Part shown: piece by piece, positions 1-7,273 of the stretch
Layout: every line of letters begins with the position of its first letter
Numbering within the stretch: the stretch's first letter is position 1
Assembly: GCA_964406465.1 (NCBI GenBank)
Contig: CAYORT010000010.1
Location: 40,365 to 104,364, forward strand
Source: JAHEZL01 sp964406465
GTDB lineage: Bacteria > Bacteroidota > Bacteroidia > Flavobacteriales_C > GCA-002722245
DNA length: 64,000 bases
Direction of reading: 5' to 3'
The notes under the pieces: model-generated
Databases searched by the model: none
What the model was told of the DNA's origin: nothing
The model's input: the letters and a program-made list of their open reading frames with translations, nothing else
Program-made: the position numbers and the translations under genes

Positions 1-937
1 TCCCCAAAATGTAAAACGATTTTTCTTTGTTTTGCTCTTCTTGGCGTCTTTCTTTTTCTTCCTTTTCTTTTTCTCTATCGCGTTTGATATATCCATAGTT
101 TATTTGATAGTGAAATTGTATTACAGGGTTGGTTTCTTTAGCGTTGAAAACAAAATCGGCATCTTTTAAATTTAAATTGAAGTACTTATCGGCATTCACT
201 GTTCTGCCATAAGTAATATTAGAATTTTCAGCTAGATGGTGTTTGTATATGCCCTGACTATTAATATATGATTTCAAATATCTATCGCTGGGGTAAAGCA
301 CTTCGGTATTTTTGCTAAAGCTTGGTTTTCCGTCGTCGAAAATCCAGCCTAAATCAGTGCATAATTTCTTTTTCTTATTTATGAACTCAACTGCTTTCAT
401 CGCCAAACTATCATAGATGGGTGCTGAATTATTGAGGTAGGCTTCAGCAGAAACCATATCGTATAATTTGTATTCCAAACATTTTTTTGCCAATTCTCTT
501 ACCTGAGAAATCTTCTTAACATTGAAAGTGACGTTTTCTGTAATCTTGTAGCCTATGGGAGTTGATGCGATAGAGTCGCTTAAATTGAAATCAAAAATAG
601 GTTCTAGCGCAATGATGTCGACCATTGCATTTTCATTTGAGATTCCAGATTTCTTTACATCGGCAACTAATTTTTCTGTTTCATCATGCATAGTTTTTTG
701 TACTTCATCTACCGATTTGTTGATAAATGATTTTGTGTAGGTGATGTGATATCCGTCGGGTAATGCATTGTAAATAATGGTGGTTGAAATATGCACGCTA
801 TTGCTGGCAGCATCGGCAATAATGCCTGTGTTTTCCATGTTGTCTATTTGCTTTTCTAAGGCCATCTGAATATTGCTTTTTTGCGCAAAAAATAATGTGC
901 TGCTTAAGCATAGAATTAGAGTTAGTTTACTTTTCAT
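1..937 (-). CDS. Secreted protein, SIMPL/DUF541-like (partial, runs off window start)
   Basis: The minus-strand frame is open from the ATG at 937 to the window edge, giving at least 312 residues without the C-terminus. The first ~19 residues (MKSKLTLILCLSSTLFFAQ) are a clear signal peptide ending in the FAQ site common in Bacteroidota. Residues ~50-220 have the pattern of SIMPL (DUF541) domains: a hydrophobic strand, a helix of the type 'DEVQKTMHDETEKLVADVKK', a 'GISNENAMVDIIALEP' segment, then 'GYKITENVTFNVKK' followed by a helix. The end seen here becomes rich in Lys/Glu/Arg. The family call rests on pattern only and function is unknown. The gene diverges from ccoS and shares its 196-bp upstream region. 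Confidence 0.75.
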   Translation of the reverse strand, partial: MKSKLTLILCLSSTLFFAQKSNIQMALEKQIDNMENTGIIADAASNSVHISTTIIYNALPDGYHITYTKSFINKSVDEVQKTMHDETEKLVADVKKSGISNENAMVDIIALEPIFDFNLSDSIASTPIGYKITENVTFNVKKISQVRELAKKCLEYKLYDMVSAEAYLNNSAPIYDSLAMKAVEFINKKKKLCTDLGWIFDDGKPSFSKNTEVLYPSDRYLKSYINSQGIYKHHLAENSNITYGRTVNADKYFNLNLKDADFVFNAKETNPVIQFHYQINYGYIKRDREKEKEEKERRQEEQNKEKSFYILG

Positions 938-1052
938 AGGTAAAGGTTTTATGATATAATGCTTCTTTAATTTTTCGTTACATTTTAAGCTTAATGTGAA
1001 AAAACAGAAAAGGTCACCATCATAAAATTTTGATGATGCAAACCTTTCATTC

Positions 1053-1066
1053 CTGATTTTTATCAT
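1053..1066 (+). promoter_or_regulatory. FNR-like palindrome, distal box upstream of ccoS
   Basis: CTGATTTTTATCAT fits the FNR consensus TTGAT-N4-ATCAA with a perfect inner TGAT-N4-ATCA. Its centre (1059.5) is exactly 22 bp upstream of the proximal box, two helical turns, so two dimers could bind the same DNA face. Confidence 0.6.
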
Positions 1067-1074
1067 ATTCCATT

Positions 1075-1088
1075 TTGATACCCATCAA
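1075..1088 (+). promoter_or_regulatory. FNR-like palindrome, proximal box upstream of ccoS (perfect consensus)
   Basis: TTGATACCCATCAA is a perfect TTGAT-N4-ATCAA palindrome centred at 1081.5. A -7-like element TACTTTTA lies at 1111-1118, its first base 29.5 bp from the palindrome centre. This puts the box near -41 of a start around 1122, the class II activator position. ATG of ccoS is at 1134. The same spacing recurs at hemN, the kinase operon, a usp gene and ccoI. Confidence 0.8.
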
Positions 1089-1133
1089 AGTTGAATCAAT
1101 GCTATCCCTATACTTTTACCCCAAAGTATTGGT

Positions 1134-1295
1134 ATGAGTGTTTTATTTATTTTAATTCTGTTGAGTTTGGCTATCGCCGCGCTGTTTGTAGGGTTCTACT
1201 ACTGGGCAGTAAAAACCGATCAGTTTGAGGATGATTATACTCCCTCTGTGCGAATACTTTTCGATGATGAATTAACCAATAAACAATCCAAGTAA
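1134..1295 (+). CDS. ccoS: cbb3-type cytochrome oxidase assembly protein CcoS
   Basis: A 53-residue protein starting MSVLFILILLSLAIAALFVG: one N-terminal membrane helix, then the 'FYYWAVKTDQFEDD' segment typical of CcoS, where an aromatic-rich stretch is followed by acidic residues. CcoS is needed to insert haem and copper into the cbb3 oxidase. The stop codon overlaps the ccoNO start by one base (TAATG), so the two are translationally coupled. In proteobacteria ccoS usually follows ccoI; here it leads the operon and ccoI lies 12.5 kb away. It is the first gene behind the tandem FNR-like boxes. Confidence 0.9.
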   Translation: MSVLFILILLSLAIAALFVGFYYWAVKTDQFEDDYTPSVRILFDDELTNKQSK

Positions 1296-3475
1296 TGGAA
1301 ATGCAATTAGAGAAATTTTCCTACGACAACAAGATTGTACGCAACTTCTTAGTTGCAACAGCAATCTTTGGGCTTGTCGGCTTTTTAGTTGGCCTCGTAT
1401 TGGCCATTGAAATGTTTTGGCCCAGAATCTCTGGCGATTTGCCAATTTTATCTTTCGGCCGCTTGCGCCCACTGCACACCAATGCGGTGATTTTCGCTTT
1501 TGTGGGTAACGGTATTTTTGCCGGAGTGTACTATTCGGTACAACGCCTTTGTAAAGCGAGAATGTTTAACGACACCCTTAGTAAGATTCACTTCTGGGGA
1601 TGGCAGTTAATCATTGTAGCAGCAGCAATTACTTTGCCGTTGGGTATCTCAACAGGTAAAGAATATGCCGAGCTAGAATGGCCAATAGATATCTCTATTG
1701 CATTGATTTGGGTGGTTTTTGGTATCAACCTTATTGGTACAATTGTTAAAAGAAGAGTAAAACATATTTATGTAGCGATTTGGTTTTATATCGCTTCTTG
1801 GATTACAGTAACCATGCTTCACTTGGTAAACTCATTCGAGATGCCGGTTACTTTCCTTAAATCATATTCTTGGTACGCAGGTGTGCAAGATGCTTTGGTA
1901 CAATGGTGGTACGGACATAACGCGGTGGCGTTCTTCCTTACTACAACTTACCTTGGTTTGATGTACTACTTCGTTCCTAAAGCTTCTGGCCGGCCCGTTT
2001 TCTCGTATAGATTATCCATCATTCACTTTTGGGCGCTAATATTTATCTATATCTGGGCCGGCCCCCATCACTTATTGTACACAGCTTTGCCTGATTGGGC
2101 TCAGTCGTTAGGTACAGTATTCTCCATCATGTTGATTGCTCCATCTTGGGGTGGTATGTTGAACGGTTTGTTAACCTTGCGTGGTGCTTGGGACAAAGTT
2201 CGCGACGACGTTGTTTTAAAATTCATGGTGGTAGCTTTAACCGCTTACGGTATGGCAACTTTCGAGGGACCGATGTTGTCTTTGAAATCTTTAAATGCAT
2301 TAAGCCACTATACCGATTGGACTATCGCTCACGTGCACATTGGTGCCTTAGGATGGAACGGATGTTTAACTTTTGGTATGTTCTATTTCTTGGTGCCAAG
2401 AATGTTCAATACTAAATTGTACTCACAAAAATTAGCCAACTGGCACTTCTGGTTAACTACCATCTCTATCTTGTTCTATGCTATTCCAATTTACTGGGCG
2501 GGTATCGTTCAAAATCAAATGTGGAGAGAGTTCAATCCAGATGGTACATTAACCAATCAAAACTTTTTAGATACTGTTACACAGTTGATACCAATGTATA
2601 TGTTGCGTGCTTTAGGTGGATTGATTTTCATCGCTGGCGTAATTGTAATGTTCTACAACTTAATTAAAACTGTAAAAACTGGTAAACTGGTTGAAAACGA
2701 AGAAGCCGAGGCTTACTCAATCGCTAAAGCAAATGTAGTTCACGAAAAAGAACACTGGCACAGATGGATCGAAAGAAGACCGGTTCAAATGTTGATTTTG
2801 AGTTTGGTGATGGTGCTCATAGGTGGTGCTTTAGAAATGGTTCCAACTTTCTTGGTGAAATCAAACGTGCCAACGATTACAAGTGTAAAACCTTATACTC
2901 CGCTTGAGTTAGAAGGTCGTGATATCTACATTCGCGAAGGATGTTATAACTGTCACTCTCAAATGATTCGTCCGTTCCGCTGGGAAACCGAGCGTTATGG
3001 CGAGTACTCTAAAGCTGGTGAGTTTATTTACGATCACCCTTTCCAATGGGGATCGAAAAGAACTGGACCCGACTTAGCTCGTGAAGGGGTGAAAACCGGA
3101 CGACTTTACAAATCAAACGATTGGCATTTCAATCACATGTTGTTGCCCGATTCAGTATCGAATGGTTCTATCATGCCACGTTACCCTTGGTTGTTGGCTA
3201 AGTTAGATGTAACCGATACCGATAAGAAAATACGTGCAATGCAGGCTTTGGGTGTTCCATATGCTGAAGGCTACGACAAAAAAGCTTTGGCCGATTTGCA
3301 AGCGCAAGCTAAAGAAGTTGCAAAACCATTGTACGATAATATCGATGCTTTAGTAATCACCGATGAAACTTACGATAAAGTTAAATCGGGAGAAATGAAG
3401 TTCGAAGAAATGGAAATGGTAGCATTGATTGCATACTTACAAAGATTAGGTACCGACATTTATCCTAAAAAATAA
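1295..3475 (+). CDS. ccoNO: cbb3-type cytochrome c oxidase, fused subunits I and II (CcoN-CcoO)
   Basis: 726 residues joining the catalytic and the monohaem subunits of the high-affinity terminal oxidase. The CcoN part (about 1-480) has many membrane helices and the expected metal ligands: His in 'GRLRPLHTNAV' (~60), the CuB His in 'WWYGHNAVAFF' (~207), the His pair in 'WAGPHHLLY' (~258), and the haem His residues in 'AHVHIGALG' (~346-350). The CcoO part (from ~500) has one membrane anchor followed by a single haem c site CYNCH (~549-553) in 'EGCYNCHSQMIRPFRWE'. Fusion of these subunits is common in Bacteroidota and replaces separate ccoN and ccoO genes. The start overlaps the ccoS stop. Confidence 0.95.
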   Translation: MEMQLEKFSYDNKIVRNFLVATAIFGLVGFLVGLVLAIEMFWPRISGDLPILSFGRLRPLHTNAVIFAFVGNGIFAGVYYSVQRLCKARMFNDTLSKIHFWGWQLIIVAAAITLPLGISTGKEYAELEWPIDISIALIWVVFGINLIGTIVKRRVKHIYVAIWFYIASWITVTMLHLVNSFEMPVTFLKSYSWYAGVQDALVQWWYGHNAVAFFLTTTYLGLMYYFVPKASGRPVFSYRLSIIHFWALIFIYIWAGPHHLLYTALPDWAQSLGTVFSIMLIAPSWGGMLNGLLTLRGAWDKVRDDVVLKFMVVALTAYGMATFEGPMLSLKSLNALSHYTDWTIAHVHIGALGWNGCLTFGMFYFLVPRMFNTKLYSQKLANWHFWLTTISILFYAIPIYWAGIVQNQMWREFNPDGTLTNQNFLDTVTQLIPMYMLRALGGLIFIAGVIVMFYNLIKTVKTGKLVENEEAEAYSIAKANVVHEKEHWHRWIERRPVQMLILSLVMVLIGGALEMVPTFLVKSNVPTITSVKPYTPLELEGRDIYIREGCYNCHSQMIRPFRWETERYGEYSKAGEFIYDHPFQWGSKRTGPDLAREGVKTGRLYKSNDWHFNHMLLPDSVSNGSIMPRYPWLLAKLDVTDTDKKIRAMQALGVPYAEGYDKKALADLQAQAKEVAKPLYDNIDALVITDETYDKVKSGEMKFEEMEMVALIAYLQRLGTDIYPKK

Positions 3476-3481
3476 TAGTAG

Positions 3482-3525
3482 GTATAAGGTTTAAAATCTA
3501 AAGTCTAAAATTTTAAACCTTATAC
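3482..3525. repeat. AT-rich inverted repeat between ccoNO and ccoQ
   Basis: Perfect 16-bp arms (3482-3497 and 3510-3525) around a 12-bp loop. There is no T-tract, so it is not a typical terminator; it may stabilise or process the mRNA and so set different amounts of CcoNO and CcoQP, which is inference. Confidence 0.65.
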
Positions 3526-3547
3526 TTTAAACATTAAATTAAATAGT

Positions 3548-3730
3548 ATGCTAAAGTTTATAAAAGGCCATTTAGACTCAATATCGGGAATCGAAATTTA
3601 TCCAATTATTTCTATTCTAATTTTCTTCACCTTCTTCACCATCATGATTGTTTGGGTAATGAAGGCCGATAAAAAATACATGGAAGAAATGAGCGAAATG
3701 CCAATTGAAAATAACAACGAGAACTTATGA
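3548..3730 (+). CDS. ccoQ: cbb3-type oxidase small subunit CcoQ
   Basis: 60 residues with one membrane helix ('IYPIISILIFFTFFTIMIVW', ~17-37) followed by a charged tail ('MKADKKYMEEMSEMPIEN'). Size, topology and position between ccoNO and ccoP identify it as CcoQ, the non-catalytic subunit thought to stabilise the oxidase. Its stop overlaps the ccoP start by four bases (ATGA). Sequence conservation in this family is low, so synteny carries much of the call. Confidence 0.85.
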   Translation: MLKFIKGHLDSISGIEIYPIISILIFFTFFTIMIVWVMKADKKYMEEMSEMPIENNNENL

Positions 3731-4587
3731 TAACAACATTATTACAAACAGAAACAACAGAAGCGGCGGTGAGTTCTGCCGACTTGTTGAGTCACCCTAT
3801 TTTTAAAGATTCGCTTTTGTTAGCGCTTATCTCGGTGATTGCGGTTTTATTAATTTGTATGGTGATTCTTTGGACTACCTACAAAGGAATTTTTAGATCG
3901 CTTTATCCTAATGCAATTAAAGAACGCAGCGTTCAGAAAGAAAAAACGGTGATTGATGTTCTTACAGATTATGTTCCTGTTGAAGAAGAGCATTCAATCT
4001 TAATGGATCATGAGTACGATGGTATTCGTGAGCTTGACAACAATCTTCCGCCTTGGTGGGTTTATATGTTCTACGTTTGTGTGGTTTTCGCCGTGGTGTA
4101 TATGACATACTTCCATATGATGGGCGGACCATCATCTAAACAAGAGTATGAAAATGAAGTAGCCGATTTTAAAGCTTCTCAAAAGAAAGCAGAAACTGCT
4201 TCTGTAACAAAAACTGTGGATGTAAATACTGTTGCACTTTTAACCGATGCAGGTAGCATCTCTCAAGGAAAAGCTTTGTTCGAAGCCAATTGTCAAACTT
4301 GTCATGGTGTTGGCGGTAAAGGATTAAATGGACCGAACCTTACCGATGAATACTGGTTGTATGGTGGTGGAGTTAAAGATATTTTTAAAACTATATCTGA
4401 AGGTAAAATTGAAAAAGGTATGCCTGGTTGGAATACACTAGGTGGTAACAAAATTCAAGCTGTGATTAGCTACATCAAACAATTGAAACCAGCAGCAGAT
4501 GGTAAAGCTCCGCAAGGTGATAAATATGTTGAGGAAGTTGTGGCAGCAGCGCCAACAGATACTTTGAAAACAGATACAGTTAAGTAA
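3727..4587 (+). CDS. ccoP: cbb3-type cytochrome c oxidase subunit III (CcoP), one haem c site
   Basis: 286 residues. Two hydrophobic segments are visible: ~25-47 and the conserved CcoP N-terminal segment 'LPPWWVYMFYVCVVFAVVYM' (~100-120). A periplasmic cytochrome c domain follows with one CXXCH motif (CQTCH, ~188-192) and a likely distal Met ligand in 'IEKGMPGWNTLGG'. Proteobacterial CcoP has two haem c domains; only one is present here. The Ala/Lys/Thr-rich C-terminus (after ~265) looks unstructured. It passes electrons from soluble or membrane cytochrome c to CcoO. Confidence 0.93.
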   Translation: MITTLLQTETTEAAVSSADLLSHPIFKDSLLLALISVIAVLLICMVILWTTYKGIFRSLYPNAIKERSVQKEKTVIDVLTDYVPVEEEHSILMDHEYDGIRELDNNLPPWWVYMFYVCVVFAVVYMTYFHMMGGPSSKQEYENEVADFKASQKKAETASVTKTVDVNTVALLTDAGSISQGKALFEANCQTCHGVGGKGLNGPNLTDEYWLYGGGVKDIFKTISEGKIEKGMPGWNTLGGNKIQAVISYIKQLKPAADGKAPQGDKYVEEVVAAAPTDTLKTDTVK

Positions 4588-4594
4588 ATAAAAT

Positions 4595-4620
4595 GGGCGT
4601 CCGTCACTTGACGGACGCCC
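4595..4620. repeat. Perfect GC-rich hairpin between ccoP and ccoG
   Basis: 12-bp arms GGGCGTCCGTCA / TGACGGACGCCC with a 2-bp loop, far more GC-rich than its surroundings. No T-tract follows on the plus strand (CTACATT). The outer flanks resemble dispersed palindromic units found in many genomes. It could stop the mRNA 3' end from decaying, partly terminate transcription, or be a REP-like element. Confidence 0.7.
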
Positions 4621-4627
4621 CTACATT

Positions 4628-6055
4628 ATGGAACCGAAAGAAACATATTCAGATGATTTTAGAGGGCATCTCTCTACCGTTGATGAGAAGGGAAAAAGAA
4701 TATGGATTTATCCCAAATTAATAAAAGGAAAGCTCTATAAATACAGAACTATTTTAAGTTATGTGTTGTTGGCTATCTTGTTTGGTTTACCTCATATTTA
4801 TGCCCACGGAGAGCCTTTCGTGTTGTTCAATATCATAGAGAGGAAGTTTATTATTTTCGGACAAATATTTTGGCCGCAGGATTTCCACCTATTTGTTTTT
4901 GGAATGCTTGGGTTCCTTCTCTTTGTTATTGTTTTCACCATCATTTTTGGAAGATTTTTTTGCGGATGGATTTGTCCGCAAACCATTTTCTTAGAAATGG
5001 TTTTTCGCAAGATTGAACGTTTCATAGAAGGTGATCATAACGCGCAAAGAAAATTGAATCAAGGCAAATGGAATGAGAACAATAAGCTGTTTAAGAAAAC
5101 AGCTAAACACATTGTTTTCTTTGGTATTTCCTATGTGGTTGCCAATACCTTTTTAGCTTACATTATCGGTTCAGAAGAATTGTTTAAAATTCAAACAGAT
5201 AATCCTGCCAACCATTTGGGGGGCTTGCTTGCTATTACACTTTTTAGCTTAGCTTTTTACGGCGTATTCGCCTTCTTTCGTGAGCAAGTTTGTACCAATG
5301 TTTGTCCTTATGGAAGATTACAAGGTGTTCTGTTAGACAGCAATACCATCGTTGTTGCTTACGACAAAAAAAGAGGTGAGCCTCGTGAAAAAAATGGAAG
5401 AGATAGAAATGCAGCTGCCGGCAGTTGTATCGATTGTCGCCAATGTGTTTTGGTTTGTCCAACTGGTATCGATATTCGAAATGGAACTCAATTAGAATGT
5501 GTGAATTGTACCGCTTGTATCGACGCGTGTGATGATGTAATGCTAAAAATTAATCAGCCAACCGGATTGATAAAATTTGCATCGGAAAAACAAATTTCTG
5601 CTGGTGAAAAGTTTGTGTTTACCACGAGAATGAAAGTGTATAGCGCTGTTCTATTAGTGATCATTATAGCATTTAATATATTGATGATGGTGCGCGGAAG
5701 TATTGAGACCACAGTGCTTAGGGCGCGTGGACAAAATTATACCGTAATGCCCGATGGAAGAATTAGCAATTTATACAAGTATAAAATTGTAAATAAATCA
5801 AATGATACCATTCCATTGAATTTGAAATTGATCAATGTTAAAGGTGAAATAGAACTGATTGGTGTACAGGGTGATATCATGCTTAAACCCGAGCAGAAGT
5901 TAGAGGGAATAATGATGATTAAAATCGACTCAAATGAATTAAAATCAAGAACCAACGGAATTGTAATTGATGTGATGAATGGTGAACAAAAACTAGAAGA
6001 AATTTCTTCGGTATTCATGGCTCCTCGTCACCACAAAGCAACAGATAAATTTTAA
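4628..6055 (+). CDS. ccoG: cbb3 oxidase assembly protein CcoG (FixG/RdxA-type ferredoxin)
   Basis: 475 residues. Membrane helices surround two quinone-pool-type Cys motifs ('FFCGWICPQTIF' ~116-127 and 'VCTNVCPYGRLQG' ~221-233). These are followed by two [4Fe-4S] ferredoxin clusters ('SCIDCRQCVLVCPTG' ~262-276, 'CVNCTACIDACDD' ~291-303). Another membrane helix (~340-360) precedes an Ig-like FixG C-terminal domain. CcoG is a membrane cupric reductase that supplies Cu(I) for the cbb3 CuB site. It follows ccoP after a 40-bp gap holding a hairpin and is 12 bp before ccoH. Confidence 0.94.
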   Translation: MEPKETYSDDFRGHLSTVDEKGKRIWIYPKLIKGKLYKYRTILSYVLLAILFGLPHIYAHGEPFVLFNIIERKFIIFGQIFWPQDFHLFVFGMLGFLLFVIVFTIIFGRFFCGWICPQTIFLEMVFRKIERFIEGDHNAQRKLNQGKWNENNKLFKKTAKHIVFFGISYVVANTFLAYIIGSEELFKIQTDNPANHLGGLLAITLFSLAFYGVFAFFREQVCTNVCPYGRLQGVLLDSNTIVVAYDKKRGEPREKNGRDRNAAAGSCIDCRQCVLVCPTGIDIRNGTQLECVNCTACIDACDDVMLKINQPTGLIKFASEKQISAGEKFVFTTRMKVYSAVLLVIIIAFNILMMVRGSIETTVLRARGQNYTVMPDGRISNLYKYKIVNKSNDTIPLNLKLINVKGEIELIGVQGDIMLKPEQKLEGIMMIKIDSNELKSRTNGIVIDVMNGEQKLEEISSVFMAPRHHKATDKF

Positions 6056-6067
6056 AAATTATACATT

Positions 6068-6487
6068 ATGAATTGGGGATGGAGAATAACAATTGTTTAT
6101 AGCTTATTTGCACTAAGCATGATTGGTGCTGTAGTGTACAGCACTACTTTAGATGTAAATTTGGTAGAAGAGAATTACTACGAGAAGGAAGTGTCTTACC
6201 AACAAGTAATCACTAAGAAAGAGAATGCCATTAGAGATGCAGCAACTTTTGAAGTGAATGTGGTTGGTGATTCAGTGGTGGTATTTTTTCCTACAGAAGT
6301 GGTGCAAGGTGAGGCTTATTTCATTAGAGCCGCTGATGTGAACAACGACAAAAAATTTGAGTTGAAAGTAGTGAATGGCCGACAAGTTTTTTCAAAGGAA
6401 CTTTTTAAGCCAGGTAGCTACGATCTTCAAATTGATTGGAAAGGAAACGAGGCAGAATATTATTGGGAGCAAAAAATTGTGATGTAG
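6068..6487 (+). CDS. ccoH: FixH/CcoH family protein
   Basis: 139 residues: 'MNWGWRITIVYSLFALSMIG' gives an N-terminal membrane helix, then a periplasmic beta-rich domain with the FixH signature 'VEENYYEKEVSYQQVI'. CcoH stays with the assembled oxidase and is needed for its stability. The 12-bp gap from ccoG and one base to the next gene mark one operon. Confidence 0.9.
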   Translation: MNWGWRITIVYSLFALSMIGAVVYSTTLDVNLVEENYYEKEVSYQQVITKKENAIRDAATFEVNVVGDSVVVFFPTEVVQGEAYFIRAADVNNDKKFELKVVNGRQVFSKELFKPGSYDLQIDWKGNEAEYYWEQKIVM

Positions 6488-6488
6488 A

Positions 6489-7202
6489 ATGTTGTTGCTT
6501 ACCGCCATATTACTTGGTTTAGCTTCTTCTTTGCATTGCGTAGGTATGTGCGGACCAATAATAATGAATGTGCCTTTTCTTCATTTCGAGAAAAGTAAAT
6601 ATTTGGCCATGGGCACATATCACGGTAGTAGAGTATTAGTGTATTCTCTATTGGGAGTTTTTTCGGGAAGCATTGGTGCTGCTATGTCGCTGGCCGGATT
6701 TCAACAATGGATGTCGATTGTTGCCGGTGCTTTTTTACTGCTTCTTTTCTTCATTCCTCGCATTAAAAATATGCTGGAGAGTAAGTTGAATTCTCCTGTC
6801 AATAAAATTTATTCGGCAGTAGGTAAATATTTATTCAAACCAACTTTTTCATCGGTGGCAATCATGGGTTTGGTGAATGGTATTTTGCCTTGCGGAATGG
6901 TTTACGCTGCTTTGGTTGCATCAACTGCTGCTGGCTCTGTTGGTGGTTCAATGTTGTATATGGCCTTTTTTGGTTTAGGTACTTTGCCACTTTTACTTAC
7001 ATGCTCAATAGGTATTTCTTTTTTAGGAAATACCTTTAGAAATAAGTTTAGAAAGATCGCTCCTTATGGCACATTGGTGATCGGATTGCTTTTTGTGTTG
7101 CGTGGATTGAATTTAGGTATTCCCTTTGTGAGTCCGCATTTCGAAGAGAAAACACAAAAGATGCAGTGTTGCCAAAAGAAAACATACAAGACTTGTCATT
7201 AA
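6489..7202 (+). CDS. TauE/SafE-like (DsbD_2-type) membrane protein of the cco operon
   Basis: 237 residues with about six membrane helices in two repeats. The first helix carries 'SSLHCVGMCGPIIMNVP' and the second repeat 'NGILPCGMVYAAL'. These HCxGMCGP / LPCGMVY Cys-Met motifs mark the DsbD_2/'sulfite exporter TauE/SafE' group that accompanies cco operons in Bacteroidota. The tail (~222-237) adds 'MQCCQKKTYKTCH', three Cys plus Met and His, which could bind copper. I infer metal or thiol handling during oxidase assembly; sulfite export is unlikely from context. It starts one base after ccoH. Confidence 0.75.
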   Translation: MLLLTAILLGLASSLHCVGMCGPIIMNVPFLHFEKSKYLAMGTYHGSRVLVYSLLGVFSGSIGAAMSLAGFQQWMSIVAGAFLLLLFFIPRIKNMLESKLNSPVNKIYSAVGKYLFKPTFSSVAIMGLVNGILPCGMVYAALVASTAAGSVGGSMLYMAFFGLGTLPLLLTCSIGISFLGNTFRNKFRKIAPYGTLVIGLLFVLRGLNLGIPFVSPHFEEKTQKMQCCQKKTYKTCH

Positions 7203-7222
7203 GTTAAGTGTCATTTTCAAAT

Positions 7223-7236
7223 CTGATATAAGTCAT
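7223..7236 (+). promoter_or_regulatory. FNR-like palindrome upstream of hemN
   Basis: CTGATATAAGTCAT matches TGAT-N4-ATCA with one mismatch and is centred at 7229.5. A weak -7-like element TACCTTGC begins at 7259, again 29.5 bp from the centre, and hemN starts at 7274. A half-site GTCAT lies one 22-bp step upstream (7210-7214). Confidence 0.55.
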
Positions 7237-7273
7237 TTTTCCTCATTTCAAATTCATTTACCTTGCTTCGCAA

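Noticed and set aside
1017..1038. ATCAT...ATGAT inverted repeat around AAAATTTT upstream of ccoS as a third operator
   Set aside because: Half-site spacing differs from the FNR-like boxes and the palindrome is imperfect; AT-rich chance is likely.
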